A DNA stretch of 64,000 bases from Paraburkholderia caledonica NBRC 102488 (GTDB lineage Bacteria > Pseudomonadota > Gammaproteobacteria > Burkholderiales > Burkholderiaceae): positions 372,001-436,000 of the forward strand of contig NZ_BAYE01000001.1 in assembly GCF_000685095.1 (NCBI RefSeq), given 5' to 3'. Numbering within the stretch: the first letter of the stretch is position 1; every line of letters starts with the position of its first letter. Below the pieces are notes generated by a model. The model ran no database searches. It saw nothing but the letters and a program-made list of their open reading frames with translations, and was not told the origin of the DNA. This document shows positions 9,145-19,500 of this stretch, piece after piece. The position numbers and the translations under genes are program-made.

Positions 9145-9975
9145 TCAGGCGCGGGGCTTCGCCGCTGCCGCCTCGTGCTCGACGATGTCACCGCCCAGCA
9201 GGTGTACGCCTTCTCGCAGCTTCACGAACGCCGCTGCAACCGCCTCCGGTTCGCCCTTCACGCCAAGGTCGATGTGATGACGCGCATAAACACCCCCGCG
9301 CTCGGCGTCGCCGACACTCGGCAGACTGAACACGCGCACGCCAGGAAAATCGTGTTCGATCTTTTCCATTAGCGGCGTTACGCGCGACTCGGGTAGCTCG
9401 AACACCAGCAGGGACTTTTCCGCGTGCGGCATGGCGTGATGCAGATGCGCGTAGTGGGTGTCCAGCACCCATTCGATCATCGGCCAGGCCATGACCGGGA
9501 AGCCCGGCACGAAATAGTGTTCGCGGATCGAGAAGCCCGGAATCTTGTTGTAGCCGTTCGGAATAATCTCCGCGCCTTGCGGATACGTGCCCATATTCAG
9601 ACGATGCAGATTCTCGGGCGAGTTCAGGTCGAGCGGCGTCGCTGCTGTGGCCGGGTACATGTCGCGAATGCGCTCCTGAATCAGCTTCTGCGCTTGCGGA
9701 TGCAATTCCAGCGGCACGCCGAGCGCAGCGGCCGCGCATTGACGCGTATGGTCGTCCGGTGTCGCGCCGATACCGCCCGTGGAAAACACGATATCGCCGG
9801 AGTCGAAAGTGCGCCGCAACGTCGCGGTAATGCGTTGCGGGTCGTCGCCGATATACTCCGCCCAGCCAAGCGACAAGCCACGCGCGCCCAGCAGTTCGAT
9901 GACTTTCGGCAAATGCTTGTCGACGCGCCTGCCCGACAGAATTTCATCGCCGATGATGATGACGCCAAATGCCAT
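9145..9975 (-). CDS. CinA-type / molybdopterin-binding domain protein
   Basis: 276 residues. The N-terminal 170 residues are a MoCF/MoaB-like fold with the diagnostic IGDEILSGR (8-16) and FSTGGIGATPDD motifs, as in the N-terminal half of competence/damage-inducible CinA. The C-terminal nicotinamide-nucleotide amidase domain of CinA is absent, as is usual for the short form found in beta-proteobacteria. Role: probably nucleotide or molybdopterin binding, exact reaction unknown. Its start lies 14 bp downstream of the end of the truncated EI24 gene, in the same direction, so they form one unit. Confidence 0.85.
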   Translation of the reverse strand: MAFGVIIIGDEILSGRRVDKHLPKVIELLGARGLSLGWAEYIGDDPQRITATLRRTFDSGDIVFSTGGIGATPDDHTRQCAAAALGVPLELHPQAQKLIQERIRDMYPATAATPLDLNSPENLHRLNMGTYPQGAEIIPNGYNKIPGFSIREHYFVPGFPVMAWPMIEWVLDTHYAHLHHAMPHAEKSLLVFELPESRVTPLMEKIEHDFPGVRVFSLPSVGDAERGGVYARHHIDLGVKGEPEAVAAAFVKLREGVHLLGGDIVEHEAAAAKPRA

Positions 9976-9989
9976 TGCCGCCTCTTTGG

Positions 9990-10433
9990 TTATGTCGTTT
10001 GTTGATCAATAAGGAACCGGCGCAGTCTGCCGGAGGCCCCCTGCCTCGTCCGCGCGCATGCGTTGCTCATTTCGAGGCTTGGGAACTGGCGAGTCGACAG
10101 GAAGCGGATCACGGCCGGCATCGACAGCGTGGCGATCAGCAGCAATACCGTGACGACGATCAGCGGGATCGTCATGGCAATCACGAGGAACGGCGCGATG
10201 GCCGCATGCAGTCCGGAAAAGCCAAGCGAGTCGAACAGATGGTAGAGCGTGACGGTAAACGACCAGCTTTCAAGCCAGCCGCGCGTCGCGCCGATCAGCG
10301 TCTGCCACGAGAACCACAGGATCACGCCCCACCCGACTGTTGCCGCGAGAAACGGCAGGAAGGTCAGCCAGAGCATGCGCGGGTGGAGCGCGCTTGCGAG
10401 CGCGCGCCCGAACGAGCGCAACAGATCATTCAT
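9990..10433 (-). pseudogene. EI24/CysZ-like membrane protein, apparently truncated
   Basis: The protein begins MNDLLRSFGRALASALHPRM and has three hydrophobic stretches, matching the N-terminal half of the EI24 (CysZ-related) membrane family seen in Burkholderiaceae. Those proteins run to about 250 or more residues with more membrane segments. Here, after FLSTRQFPSLE, the frame continues for only about 26 hydrophilic, Arg-rich residues unlike a membrane protein and stops just before the CinA-like gene. The missing half is not found in another frame, so a deletion is more likely than a simple frameshift. An alternative start 24 nt upstream exists. Confidence 0.55.
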
Positions 10434-10582
10434 GCGAGCCAGTGCCGGTGAATGCAACGATGAAATGGAGGAAGCGGCGCGCGGTCACCGAATGCGGACC
10501 GTGAGCGCGAACGTGGACAGCATAAACCACGTGACGCGCCGCCGGGGAAACCAGCGGCGTGGGGAGAAACGAACCGTCAGGC

Positions 10583-11578
10583 TCAGACCGCGGTCGCACC
10601 GCCCTGATTGCGCCGCCGCGCCGACAGGCGCCGGCCGATGCGCGCGAAGGCGAGCCAGTGCTGCGCCCAGAAACCTTCGCCGTAGACGCGGCCCTGGAGT
10701 TGGTCGCTGATTCCGGTCGGCTCCATCTCGCGGCTCCACGACACGCTCCGGAACAGCATGTCCCACCACGGAAACAGCACGCCGAAGTTGCAGCCGTATT
10801 TCAGACCTTCGTGACCGTAGCCAATGGCATGATGGCGTCGATGGAATGTCGGGCTGACCAGCAGACGCTCTCCGAGCCAGCCGAAGTACAGGCGAATGTT
10901 GGCGTGCTGGACGCTTTGCGCGAGATTCGTGATGGCGACCAGCACGACGAATTGCGACGGCGGCACGCCGATCACGAGCGCGATCACCGCGAAGAACGAC
11001 GCCTGCAGCAGGTCGTCGAGCAGATGGTTGCGGTCGTCGGCCCACAGCGACATTTGCTGCTGACTGTGATGCACCGCATGCAACTCCCACCAGACGCCAA
11101 CGCGGTGCTGCCAGCGGTGATACCAGTAACCCGCGAAATCGAGCACCAGAAGGTACATGACAAAAGTGACGAGCGGCTGCGTAGTCACGCCGGGCCACAA
11201 ATTGTCGAACTCGATATTCGAGATGTCATGCAGGCGCAACCACGCCTGCACATGGTCGAAAAACGGCTGCAGCGCAAAAAAGAAGAACAGGTTGAGAATG
11301 CCCAGCTTGGCGATCCACGTGTAGATCACGTCGACGCGCACCGCCTTGCGATTCTCCCATTGCTCGACCGGACGCAGCGCTTCCAGCGGTCGCAAGATCG
11401 CGTACATGGCCAGCACTTCGAGGACGCCCACGATCACCCAATACAGGCTGTCATACGTGTCCTCGTCATAGTCCATCAGATTGAAGTGGAACAGCAGCGG
11501 CTGCACCACGTCGACGTACAGCAACGTCTGCAACGCGGAGACGAAGCTGTCGAGAGAAGACGAAATCAGATGGAACAT
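10583..11578 (-). CDS. Sterol desaturase / fatty acid hydroxylase family protein
   Basis: 331 residues, integral membrane, with several hydrophobic helices in the N-terminal half. The di-iron histidine clusters of the family are present in order: HRWQH, HAVHH and HRRHH. These bind the non-haem iron that activates oxygen for lipid C-H hydroxylation or desaturation. The substrate is unknown; in bacteria these act on fatty acids, carotenoids or ornithine and hopanoid lipids. The C terminus is a basic tail. It is followed 63 bp upstream on the map by the YncE-like gene, transcribed the same way but with its own promoter region. Confidence 0.88.
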   Translation of the reverse strand: MFHLISSSLDSFVSALQTLLYVDVVQPLLFHFNLMDYDEDTYDSLYWVIVGVLEVLAMYAILRPLEALRPVEQWENRKAVRVDVIYTWIAKLGILNLFFFFALQPFFDHVQAWLRLHDISNIEFDNLWPGVTTQPLVTFVMYLLVLDFAGYWYHRWQHRVGVWWELHAVHHSQQQMSLWADDRNHLLDDLLQASFFAVIALVIGVPPSQFVVLVAITNLAQSVQHANIRLYFGWLGERLLVSPTFHRRHHAIGYGHEGLKYGCNFGVLFPWWDMLFRSVSWSREMEPTGISDQLQGRVYGEGFWAQHWLAFARIGRRLSARRRNQGGATAV

Positions 11579-11641
11579 GGCGCTGGTCGGGTTACTTCGA
11601 TCGTTGCGGCTCGCTCAAAAGCGGCTTGGATAGCAGCATTA

Positions 11642-12661
11642 TCACGCGCCATTCGGCGCCGTGACCGGCGCACGATTAAAGAAATAGATGCCATGCGGCG
11701 AACGGCCCACCGCAATGGTCTGAATCAGCTTGCGCGTGTTCAGGTCGATGACGCCGACGTGCTTCGCGAAGCGGAACGTTACCCACAGATACCGTTTGTC
11801 GGCGGAAAGTTCCATGTCGTCCGGACCCGGCAACAAACCGGTAATGTCGCCGACATTGGTGAGCGAATCTTCGTCGATGATGCTGATCGTGCTTGCCACC
11901 CGGTTGGACACCGCGACGTGCTTGCCGTCGGCGAGCGAGCGGAAGTTGTGCGCGCCGTTGCCCGTGTGAATGGTCTTCACGATCTTCTGCGTGTGCCAGT
12001 CGACCACGGCCACGTAGTCGGCGCCGGTCATGCCGACGAGCAGATACTTTTCGCCCGGCGTCATCCAGAGACCGGCCGGGACCTTGCCAACCTTCATTTT
12101 CCACTTCACGGTTTGCGTGGCCAGGTCGATCGCGGCGAGTTCGCCGGAGACCTGCAGCGTGACAAACACCGTTTTGCTGTCGTTCGTGAACGCCATGTGG
12201 CTCGGCATGACCGCGAGCGGCAGGCGCGACGCGAGCGTCATCTGGTTCTTCTGGCCGTCGTAGTGATAGATATCGAGCCGGTCGAGGCGCAAACCGGTGG
12301 TGACCAGCCACTTGCGATCAGGCGAAAAGCCGATCTGGTACGGGTCTTCGATGTTTTCGACCCAGCGTTGCACCTGCCCCGATTTGGGGTCGACGAACAT
12401 CAGGTTGTTCGACACCGAGTTCGCTACGATCAGCGACGAGTTGTCCGGCGTCGCCATCAGGTGATGGGGTTCCTTGCCGGTCGGTACTGTGCCGACAACC
12501 TGGCGAGTCGTCTCGTCGATAAGGCTCAGCGTGGCTTCGGCGGAATTCAGCACGATCACGTTGTTGGCATGGGCCGCCGGAGAAAAAATGCCTGCGGCGG
12601 CTACGAGAGCCATGCCCGCGGCGAACGTGGCTGTCACGCCAGAAAGAAAAAATTTACGCAT
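11642..12661 (-). CDS. YncE-like periplasmic beta-propeller (YVTN repeats)
   Basis: 339 residues with a cleavable signal peptide (MRKFF, hydrophobic core, cleavage near AHA/NNV at about residue 33). The mature part is a seven-bladed propeller of YVTN-type repeats, with blade signatures such as VGTVPTGKEPHHL and IQTIAVGRSPHGIYF. E. coli YncE is a periplasmic DNA-binding protein of unclear role induced by iron limitation. An imperfect Fur-like box lies about 220 bp upstream. No metal-binding site is obvious. Confidence 0.85.
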   Translation of the reverse strand: MRKFFLSGVTATFAAGMALVAAAGIFSPAAHANNVIVLNSAEATLSLIDETTRQVVGTVPTGKEPHHLMATPDNSSLIVANSVSNNLMFVDPKSGQVQRWVENIEDPYQIGFSPDRKWLVTTGLRLDRLDIYHYDGQKNQMTLASRLPLAVMPSHMAFTNDSKTVFVTLQVSGELAAIDLATQTVKWKMKVGKVPAGLWMTPGEKYLLVGMTGADYVAVVDWHTQKIVKTIHTGNGAHNFRSLADGKHVAVSNRVASTISIIDEDSLTNVGDITGLLPGPDDMELSADKRYLWVTFRFAKHVGVIDLNTRKLIQTIAVGRSPHGIYFFNRAPVTAPNGA

Positions 12662-13235
12662 GAAAACTCACTTCGGAGAACGACCGTCATTGTAGAACGT
12701 TTGCCCGGGCGTGCGGTTGACGCAGATCGGGTCGTCGCCTACGAAAATGAAGGGCCTGATGGGACGCTTGCTGAACGCTTGGATCTGCTTCCTGATACGC
12801 CGACGGTGCGAGAAACGTCAGCCTCGTTTGTGCGCGAAAGCGATAAGACAATCCACACCCCGCATTATTTAAAATCTGAATAATCACGACTATTCTCAAT
12901 TCCGCCTCGCTTTTTTAACAGATTAATTGATCGATTTAAGACCACTGAATTTGTTTGCTTATTTTCGGATTTCGCTTATTTGCGCCGTTCGCAGCCCGCT
13001 CCGACAATCTCGCGTGCTCATCGTCCAACCCTCAATCCCGTGGACGTTTCGAGTGTGACGCAGATAATCCGGGCGTGGGCAACCACACGAAAGCAACAGC
13101 CAGATAATGGCAGCAAGCAGGCTTGCGTTAATAGCCGATATTTTCTGCATGCGGCCTGATAAATGGACGATGACGCCCTCTCCGATTATCTCGTCCACTC
13201 CGGCCACGACACAACAGCGCGGAGTCTCAAGACAA
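12662..13235. other. AT-rich divergent intergenic region
   Basis: About 570 bp between the YncE-like gene and the adhesin. The segment 12860-12960 is markedly AT-rich compared with the rest of the window and should hold promoters for both genes. No convincing small gene was seen. Confidence 0.6.
12879..12897 (-). promoter_or_regulatory. Candidate Fur-like box upstream of YncE-like gene
   Basis: On the minus strand GAGAAT and ATTATT flank a 7-bp spacer, each matching a Fur hexamer (GATAAT / ATTATC) at 5 of 6 positions with the expected spacing of two outer hexamers; the middle hexamer matches poorly. This is a weak pattern match. Confidence 0.3.
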
Positions 13236-16103
13236 GTGAACAAAATCCATCAATCAATCTGGTGCGAAGCGACGGCAACATGGGTAGCAACGCCGGAAAC
13301 GTCAACGGCGAAGACCAAGCGCGGTTCTACGCGCACGAAGCTTGTCGTACTGGCGGTTGTCGCGGCGGCTGCGGCATTGGGCGGGGCGAACGCAATGGCG
13401 GCTGGCGCCAATTCCACGGCGGGTCCTGGGGCAATCGCCGCCGGAGACAACTCCGTGGCGTTCGGACTGAACGCGGGCGCATCGGGTACGAGTTCCATTG
13501 CGGAAGGTGCGGGTTCCGCCGCAGCGGGAGACAACTCGATCGCAGTGGGCTTGACGGCAACAGCCTCCGGGTTAAATTCAATCGCACAAGGTGCGGGTTC
13601 CAATGCTTCAGCCGACGGTTCGACAGCCTTGGGCATGAGTGCGCTTGCACAGGGCTACCGGTCGATCGCAACCGGAACTGGCGCCGTGGCGTCGGGCGCC
13701 GATTCGGTCGCAACAGGGACCGGAGCCGTTGCCGCTCGTGCCCGCGCGGTTGCCACGGGAGTGCTGGCAAGTGCAAACGGCATCGATTCGATCGCCGCCG
13801 GGTCAGGAGCGCGCGCAGACAAGGATGGCAGCGCCGCCTTCGGCAGCGGCGCAACCGCGACCGGAACGCAGTCGACCGCCCTTGGCTACGGCGCGGCGTC
13901 CAGCGCGATCGGCAGTGTCGCACTGGGCTATGCGGCCACGGCGTCGGGCAACAACGCGTTTGCCGGTGGCCCCTCGGCTACTGCCGCAAGCGGGAACTCC
14001 ACGGCGCTCGGCTATGCGGCCTCCGTTACAGGCTTGAACTCGGTCGCGATCGGTTACGGCGCCGCAGCCTCCACTGACAACAGCGTCGCGCTCGGCGCTC
14101 AATCCGCGACGGGAGCGGACCTCAGCAAACCCGGATATATACCCGCTGGGGGCGATCCTACGACGATTGCGGCTACGGTCGCAAAGGGCGAAGTATCAAT
14201 CGGCTCTCAAGACAACGAGCGCCGCCTGACGCATGTCGCGGCCGGAGCGGACGCAACCGACGCCGTCAACGTCAGCCAGTTGCAAGCCGCTACTGCCAGC
14301 GCGTCGCGCTACTTCAAGGCAAACGGCAACGGCTGGAACGACGGGACCGACGACGCATCGGCGACCGGGGCCAATGCGGTCGCCATCGGCAGTTCGGCAC
14401 TCGCCGCGGGCGATGCAAGCTTGGCCGTCGGCACGAGTTCACAGGCACAGGGCGGCTACAGTACCGCCGTTGGAGGCTTTTCTAGCGCGTCAGGCGACGG
14501 TTCGACTGCCCTCGGCTATGAGGCAAGCGCTGTCGCCGCTAACTCCGTAGCGCTCGGTTATCAGGCAAGCGCGGTCGCCGCCAACTCTGTCGCGCTAGGC
14601 TATCAGGCAAACGCTGTCGCGGCCGACTCGGTCGCGCTCGGTCAAGGTTCCATTGCCGATCGAGCAGGAACGGTCTCGGTCGGCTCGGCCGGCAACGAAC
14701 GCCAGATCACCAACGTCGCTGCTGGCACCGAGGCAACCGACGCCGTCAACCTGAGCCAGTTACAGACGGTCAGTGCGAACGCGGCGCGCTACTTCAAGGC
14801 GAACGGCCTGAACGACGGCACCGACGACGCATCGGCGACCGGGGCCAATGCGGTCGCCATCGGCAGCTCGGCACTTGCCGCCGGCGATGCAAGCTTTGCC
14901 GCCGGCACGAGTGCCCGGGCACAGGGCGTCTACAGCACCGCCGTTGGAGGCTTTGCCAGTGCTTCAGGCGACGGCTCGACTGCCCTCGGCTATCAGGCAA
15001 GCGCAGCGGGGCTCAACTCCCTTGCCCTCGGCTATCAGGCAAGCGCGGCGGCTTCCAACTCCGTCGCGCTCGGATATCAGGCAAGCGCCGTCGTCGCGAA
15101 CTCCGTAGCGCTCGGCCAGGGCTCCGTCGCCGATCGCGCGGGAACGGTCTCGGTCGGCTCGGCCGGCAACCAACGGCAGATCACGAACGTCGCAGCCGGC
15201 ACAGCCGATACCGACGCCGTCAACGTCGCACAGTTGAAAGCCGTTAGCGACCAGGGCGCCGCCAACGCCGCGAAGCTCGACGGTGCAGTGATGTACGACC
15301 GGGACGCCAATGGCAACGTCGACAAAAACAGCGTCACGCTGGGTGGCGATGCAGCCAGCGGCGGCACCGCCATCCATAACGTCGCGGCAGGCGTCGACGC
15401 TTCCGATGCCGTCAACGTCGGTCAACTGAACGCAGCGATCACCGGCGCCGTCAACCACGCCGTGGTCAACGCAGCGAATCCGTTCTTCAGCGGCGAAGGC
15501 AATCGCGACACCGAAGGTGCCGTGTCGTCGGGCGTGCATTCAGTCGCAGGCGGCGCGAACGCGCAGGCCACCGGCGTGAACGCCAGCGCAATCGGCGCGA
15601 ATTCCATCGCAAGCGGCAACAACGCGACTGCACTCGGCGCGGCTGCCACTGCTAGCGGCACGAATTCCGTCGCCTTGGGCCAAGGCTCGGTCGCGGATCG
15701 CGCAAATACGGTGTCCGTCGGCGCCGCGGGTCAGGAGCGCCAGATCACCAATGTCGCAGCCGGGGTGCAAGGCACAGACGCAGTCAACGTCAATCAGTTG
15801 CAGCAGAGCGCGAGCGGCGCGGTCGGCGAGGCGCGCAGCTACACCGACGACCAGATCCGCTCGGCCCGACGCGACTCGTACGGCGGCACCGCATCGGCTT
15901 TAGCTATGGTCGGTCTGCCTCAAGCTGTGCTGCCCGGTCACGGCATGGTCGCGATGGCCGGCGGCACCTATGGCGGCCAGTCAGCGCTTGCCATCGGCGT
16001 GTCGCAGTTGTCGGAGACGGGCAAGTGGGTCTACAAGCTGCAAGGCAGTACCGACTCGCGCGGCCAGTTTGGCGCATCAGTCGGCGCGGGTATGCACTGG
16101 TAA
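13236..16103 (+). CDS. Trimeric autotransporter adhesin (YadA/Hep-Hag family)
   Basis: 955 residues from a GTG start chosen because it begins the extended signal peptide MNKIHQSIWCEATATWVA (ESPR), with GGAG 11 nt upstream. The hydrophobic core ends near AMA/AG (about residue 55). The passenger is made of 14-residue YadA-head repeats (xNSxALGxxAxAxG) punctuated by five neck motifs of the form NVAAGxxxTDAVNVxQL at about residues 341, 495, 655, 720 and 845. The last 75 residues form the YadA membrane anchor ending in aromatic Trp. It trimerises in the outer membrane and mediates adhesion or autoaggregation. Two head blocks are near-identical tandem copies. Confidence 0.95.
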   Translation: MNKIHQSIWCEATATWVATPETSTAKTKRGSTRTKLVVLAVVAAAAALGGANAMAAGANSTAGPGAIAAGDNSVAFGLNAGASGTSSIAEGAGSAAAGDNSIAVGLTATASGLNSIAQGAGSNASADGSTALGMSALAQGYRSIATGTGAVASGADSVATGTGAVAARARAVATGVLASANGIDSIAAGSGARADKDGSAAFGSGATATGTQSTALGYGAASSAIGSVALGYAATASGNNAFAGGPSATAASGNSTALGYAASVTGLNSVAIGYGAAASTDNSVALGAQSATGADLSKPGYIPAGGDPTTIAATVAKGEVSIGSQDNERRLTHVAAGADATDAVNVSQLQAATASASRYFKANGNGWNDGTDDASATGANAVAIGSSALAAGDASLAVGTSSQAQGGYSTAVGGFSSASGDGSTALGYEASAVAANSVALGYQASAVAANSVALGYQANAVAADSVALGQGSIADRAGTVSVGSAGNERQITNVAAGTEATDAVNLSQLQTVSANAARYFKANGLNDGTDDASATGANAVAIGSSALAAGDASFAAGTSARAQGVYSTAVGGFASASGDGSTALGYQASAAGLNSLALGYQASAAASNSVALGYQASAVVANSVALGQGSVADRAGTVSVGSAGNQRQITNVAAGTADTDAVNVAQLKAVSDQGAANAAKLDGAVMYDRDANGNVDKNSVTLGGDAASGGTAIHNVAAGVDASDAVNVGQLNAAITGAVNHAVVNAANPFFSGEGNRDTEGAVSSGVHSVAGGANAQATGVNASAIGANSIASGNNATALGAAATASGTNSVALGQGSVADRANTVSVGAAGQERQITNVAAGVQGTDAVNVNQLQQSASGAVGEARSYTDDQIRSARRDSYGGTASALAMVGLPQAVLPGHGMVAMAGGTYGGQSALAIGVSQLSETGKWVYKLQGSTDSRGQFGASVGAGMHW
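14301..15240 (+). repeat. 480-bp tandem duplication inside adhesin gene
   Basis: Two copies, about 14301-14780 and 14781-15240, encode the same series: RYFKANG linker, head repeats, QGSxADRAGTVSVGSAGN and a neck. They differ mainly at synonymous and few amino-acid positions. Within each copy a 42-bp unit (ALGYQASAVAANSV) is repeated three or four times at about 14515-14640 and 14983-15110. Confidence 0.9.
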
Positions 16104-16218
16104 GCGAGTGCTGCCGGACTGGCGCGTTGGCGTCCAGTCCGGCACTGCGCCGTGCATCACGGTGCTAAACGTGGAGTCAGCAGGTCGGCGCTGGTCCGGC
16201 GCCGGACTGCACACGTTC

Positions 16219-16267
16219 GCGCGTGACACCCGTCTTCCATAAGGAACGGGTATCACGCGCCTTTTTT
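16219..16267 (+). terminator. Terminator of adhesin gene
   Basis: A 15-bp near-perfect stem (GCGCGTGACACCCGT / ACGGGTATCACGCGC) with a 12-nt loop is followed by six T residues at 16262-16267. It lies 115 bp after the adhesin stop. Confidence 0.9.
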
Positions 16268-16282
16268 GTTCAGCGCGGTTGA

Positions 16283-16399
16283 AGGCGTGGAAAGCGCAGG
16301 AAGCGCACGAAGCGTTTGGGGCGCTTAAAGCGTTCGTGGCGTTCGTGGCGTTTGAGGCGCACGAAGCGCTTGAGGCGTTCGAACCGTTCGAACCGTTGT
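16283..16399. repeat. 9-bp tandem array, 13 units
   Basis: Thirteen degenerate 9-mers of consensus aRgCGttcg run without interruption (examples AAGCGCACG, TGGCGTTCG, AGGCGTTCG, AACCGTTCG). Unit length is a multiple of three, so every reading frame shows tripeptide repeats, but no frame has a credible start with a ribosome site. It fills the space between the adhesin terminator and the end of hrpA. Confidence 0.85.
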
Positions 16400-16505
16400 A
16401 AGCCCAGACCCGCAGCAAAGCACGTCTCGCGACAACCAGGCAAACCGGCATGCTCAGTGGACCCAACGCCCAAGCCACAGCCCACGCATTCGCAACCTGC
16501 ACGAC

Positions 16506-19500
16506 TCACCGCTGCATCGAATCCCACACCTTGTAAAGCCGCTTGACCGACACAGGCATCGGCGTGCGCAGTTCCTGGGCGAACAGCGAAACGCGCAGCT
16601 CTTCGAGCAGCCAGCGGAACTCGGACAGACGCGCATCGGGCACGCCGCCGCGCTGCGCGACCGCTCGCTGATAATTCTGCAGCAGTGGCTGGAATTCCGC
16701 GAATTGCCGTGCGTCGCGCGCGGGATCAGCCTTCAATTTGTCGATCCGCAACGCGATACCCTTCAGATAACGCGGAAAATGCGTGAGCTGCGAGTACGGG
16801 GTGTCCACCACGAATCGCTTGCCGATCAGAGCGTCGAGCTGATTCTGCATGTCGGCGTGCGCAGCCGTGAACGACTTCGCCTGCACCAGCTTCTTCAGTA
16901 CCGACGCGTATTCGCCAAGAATCTGTCCAACCAGCCGCGCAATCTCCTGCGCCAGCAACGTCAGGCGGCTACGTCCTTCATCGCGGCGCGTATGGAAACT
17001 GACGTCGTCGTCGGGCAGCGAGTCCTGCAGGCAGGCGCGATCGAGCGCAGTGTCGATCAGCTGATCGCGCAACTCCTCCTGTGTACCGCGCGTCATGAAC
17101 TGCATCGCCATTTCGCGCAAGCCCGGCAGATTTTTCTCCAGGTACTTGATCGGCTCCTTCAACTGCAAAGCGAATAGCCGACGCAGGCCCGCCCGATGAA
17201 TACGCGCGGCCTCATCCGGCGAATCGAACACCTCGACGTCGCAATGCGTGCCGCGATCCACGAGAGCCGGATAGCCGAATAATGTCTGCCCGCCGCGACG
17301 GATTTCCAGCAACTCCGGCAGCTTTCCGAAATTCCACGTGGTGAGGTTTTCGTACAGCGCCGTGCCACCCGCGCCACCTTGCGACGGCGTCTGCGGCGCC
17401 GGCGCAGCCGCGCTCTTCCCTCGCTGTGCCGGACCACTGGACGCAGGCGCCGTCCGCGCCGTTCCTGCCCCGTCCGCCCGCGAACCGGCCGCGTCGGCCA
17501 ACGCCGCGCCTGCCGCGCTCGATGCGATCTTCTGGAAGTGCTGCTGGGCCTGGCCGCCCAGTTCCGCCCGTAGCTGCGACAGATTGCGCCCCATCGCGAG
17601 TTGCCGCCCGTGTTCGTCCACGACCTTGAAGTTCATGAACAGATGCGGCGGCAATGTCTCAAGCTTGAAGTCCGACTGTTTCAGCATGAGTTGCTTCTGC
17701 TCGCGAATATCGGCGATCAGCGCTTCGAGCAAACCGCCAGCACCAAAACGCGGCGCCCCATGCCGGTCGACGAAACCGGCCGCATATTCCGGCAGCGGCA
17801 CGCAGTGACGCCGGAGCTTCTGCGGCAGCGACTTGAGCAGCAGTTGCGTCTTCTCCTTCAGCATGCCGGGTACGAGCCATTCGCAGCGCCGCGCGTCGAC
17901 CTGATTGAGTGCATAGAGCGGCACGGCGAGCGTGACGCCGTCGCGCGGAGAACCCGGCTCGAAGTGATAGGTGAGCGCCATTTCGACGCCCGCCATCGTC
18001 ATCCGTTTCGGGAACAGATCGGTCGTCACGCCGGCAGCTTCGTGCCGCATCAGGTCGTCGCGCGACAGATACAGCAGGCGCAGCTTGTCCTCGGGCTGAC
18101 CGCTTTTCTTCAGTTCATCGCGATACCAGCGCTCGAACGACGCGCCGGTGTAGATCCCCTTGGGCAGCGCCTGATCGTAGAACGCAAAAATCAGTTCGTC
18201 GTCGACGAGCACATCCTGACGGCGCGACTTGTGTTCCAGTTGCTCGATGTCGGCCAGCAGCTTGCGGTTGTGCGCGAAAAATCCGAGCTTGGTGTCGAAC
18301 TCACCTTCGACGAGCGCGCCGCGAATGAACAGTTCGCGCGCCCGCGCAGGGTCCTGTTTGCCGAAGCTCACGCGCCGCCGGTGATAGATCGGCAGCCCGT
18401 ACAGAACCGCGCGCTCGAAGGCCGAAACCTGCGCCGCGCGCTTCTCCCAATGCGGTTCTGACAGCGACTTCTTCAGCAAATGCGAGCCGATTTTTTCGAT
18501 CCATTCAGGCTCGATCTTCGCAATGCAGCGGGCGTACAAACGGCTCGTCTCGACGAGTTCCGCGGCCATGACCCACTTGCCCGCTTTCTTGACGAGCGCG
18601 GAGCCCGGCCACAGATAGAACTTGATGCCGCGTGCGCCGAGGTAGTAGGGCTCATCGTCGGCTTTCAGTCCGATGTTGCCCAGGAGGCCTGTCAGCAGCG
18701 CGAGATGGATCTGCTCGAAAGTCGCTTCTGCTTCGTTCAGACGCCAGCCGTGTTCACGCACCACCGTCAGCAGTTGCGAATGCACGTCACGCCATTCGCG
18801 CAGACGCAATTGCGACAGGAAATTCTTCCGGCATTCCTCGTGCAACTGCTTGTTCGACTTCTTGTGCGCGATCGCTTCTTCGAACCAGTTCCAGATTTTC
18901 AGCCACTGCAGGAATTCCGAGCGTTCGTCGGCAAACCGGCGATGCGCCTGGTCGGCCTGTTCCTGCGCCTCGATCGGCCGGTCACGCGGATCTTGCACCG
19001 ACAACGCGCTCGCGATGATCAACACTTCCTTCAGCGATTGCTGATCGCGCGCGGCGAGAATCATCCGGCCGACGCGCGGATCGAGCGGCAGACGCGCGAG
19101 TTCGCGGCCGAGCGGCGTCAGCTGATTGTCGTCGTCGACGGCGCCGAGTTCGTTCAGCAGCTGATAGCCGTCGGCGATCGCGCGGCCCGGCGGCGGTTCG
19201 ATGAACGGGAACGTCTCGATCGCCGTCAGATGCAGCGACTTCATGCGCAGAATTACCGACGCGAGCGACGAACGCAGAATCTCCGGATCGGTGAAGCGCA
19301 CGCGGCTCTGGTAATCGCTCTCGTCATACAGGCGAATGCAGATGCCGTCGGCCACCCGGCCGCAGCGCCCTGCCCGTTGATTCGCGGCGGCCTGCGAGAT
19401 CGACTCGACCTGCAACTGCTCGACCTTGTTGCGATACGAATAGCGCTTCACGCGCGCAAGTCCCGTATCGACCACGTAGCGAATGCCCGGCACCGTGAGC

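Noticed and set aside
10559..12883. A 774-codon plus-strand frame across two minus-strand genes
   Set aside because: It spans the sterol desaturase-like and YncE-like genes and the gap between; composition is Arg/His-rich as typical of antisense frames.
13250..13923. Minus-strand and alternate-frame openings in the adhesin
   Set aside because: They arise from the repetitive GC-rich adhesin code; only the plus frame has ESPR, repeats and anchor.
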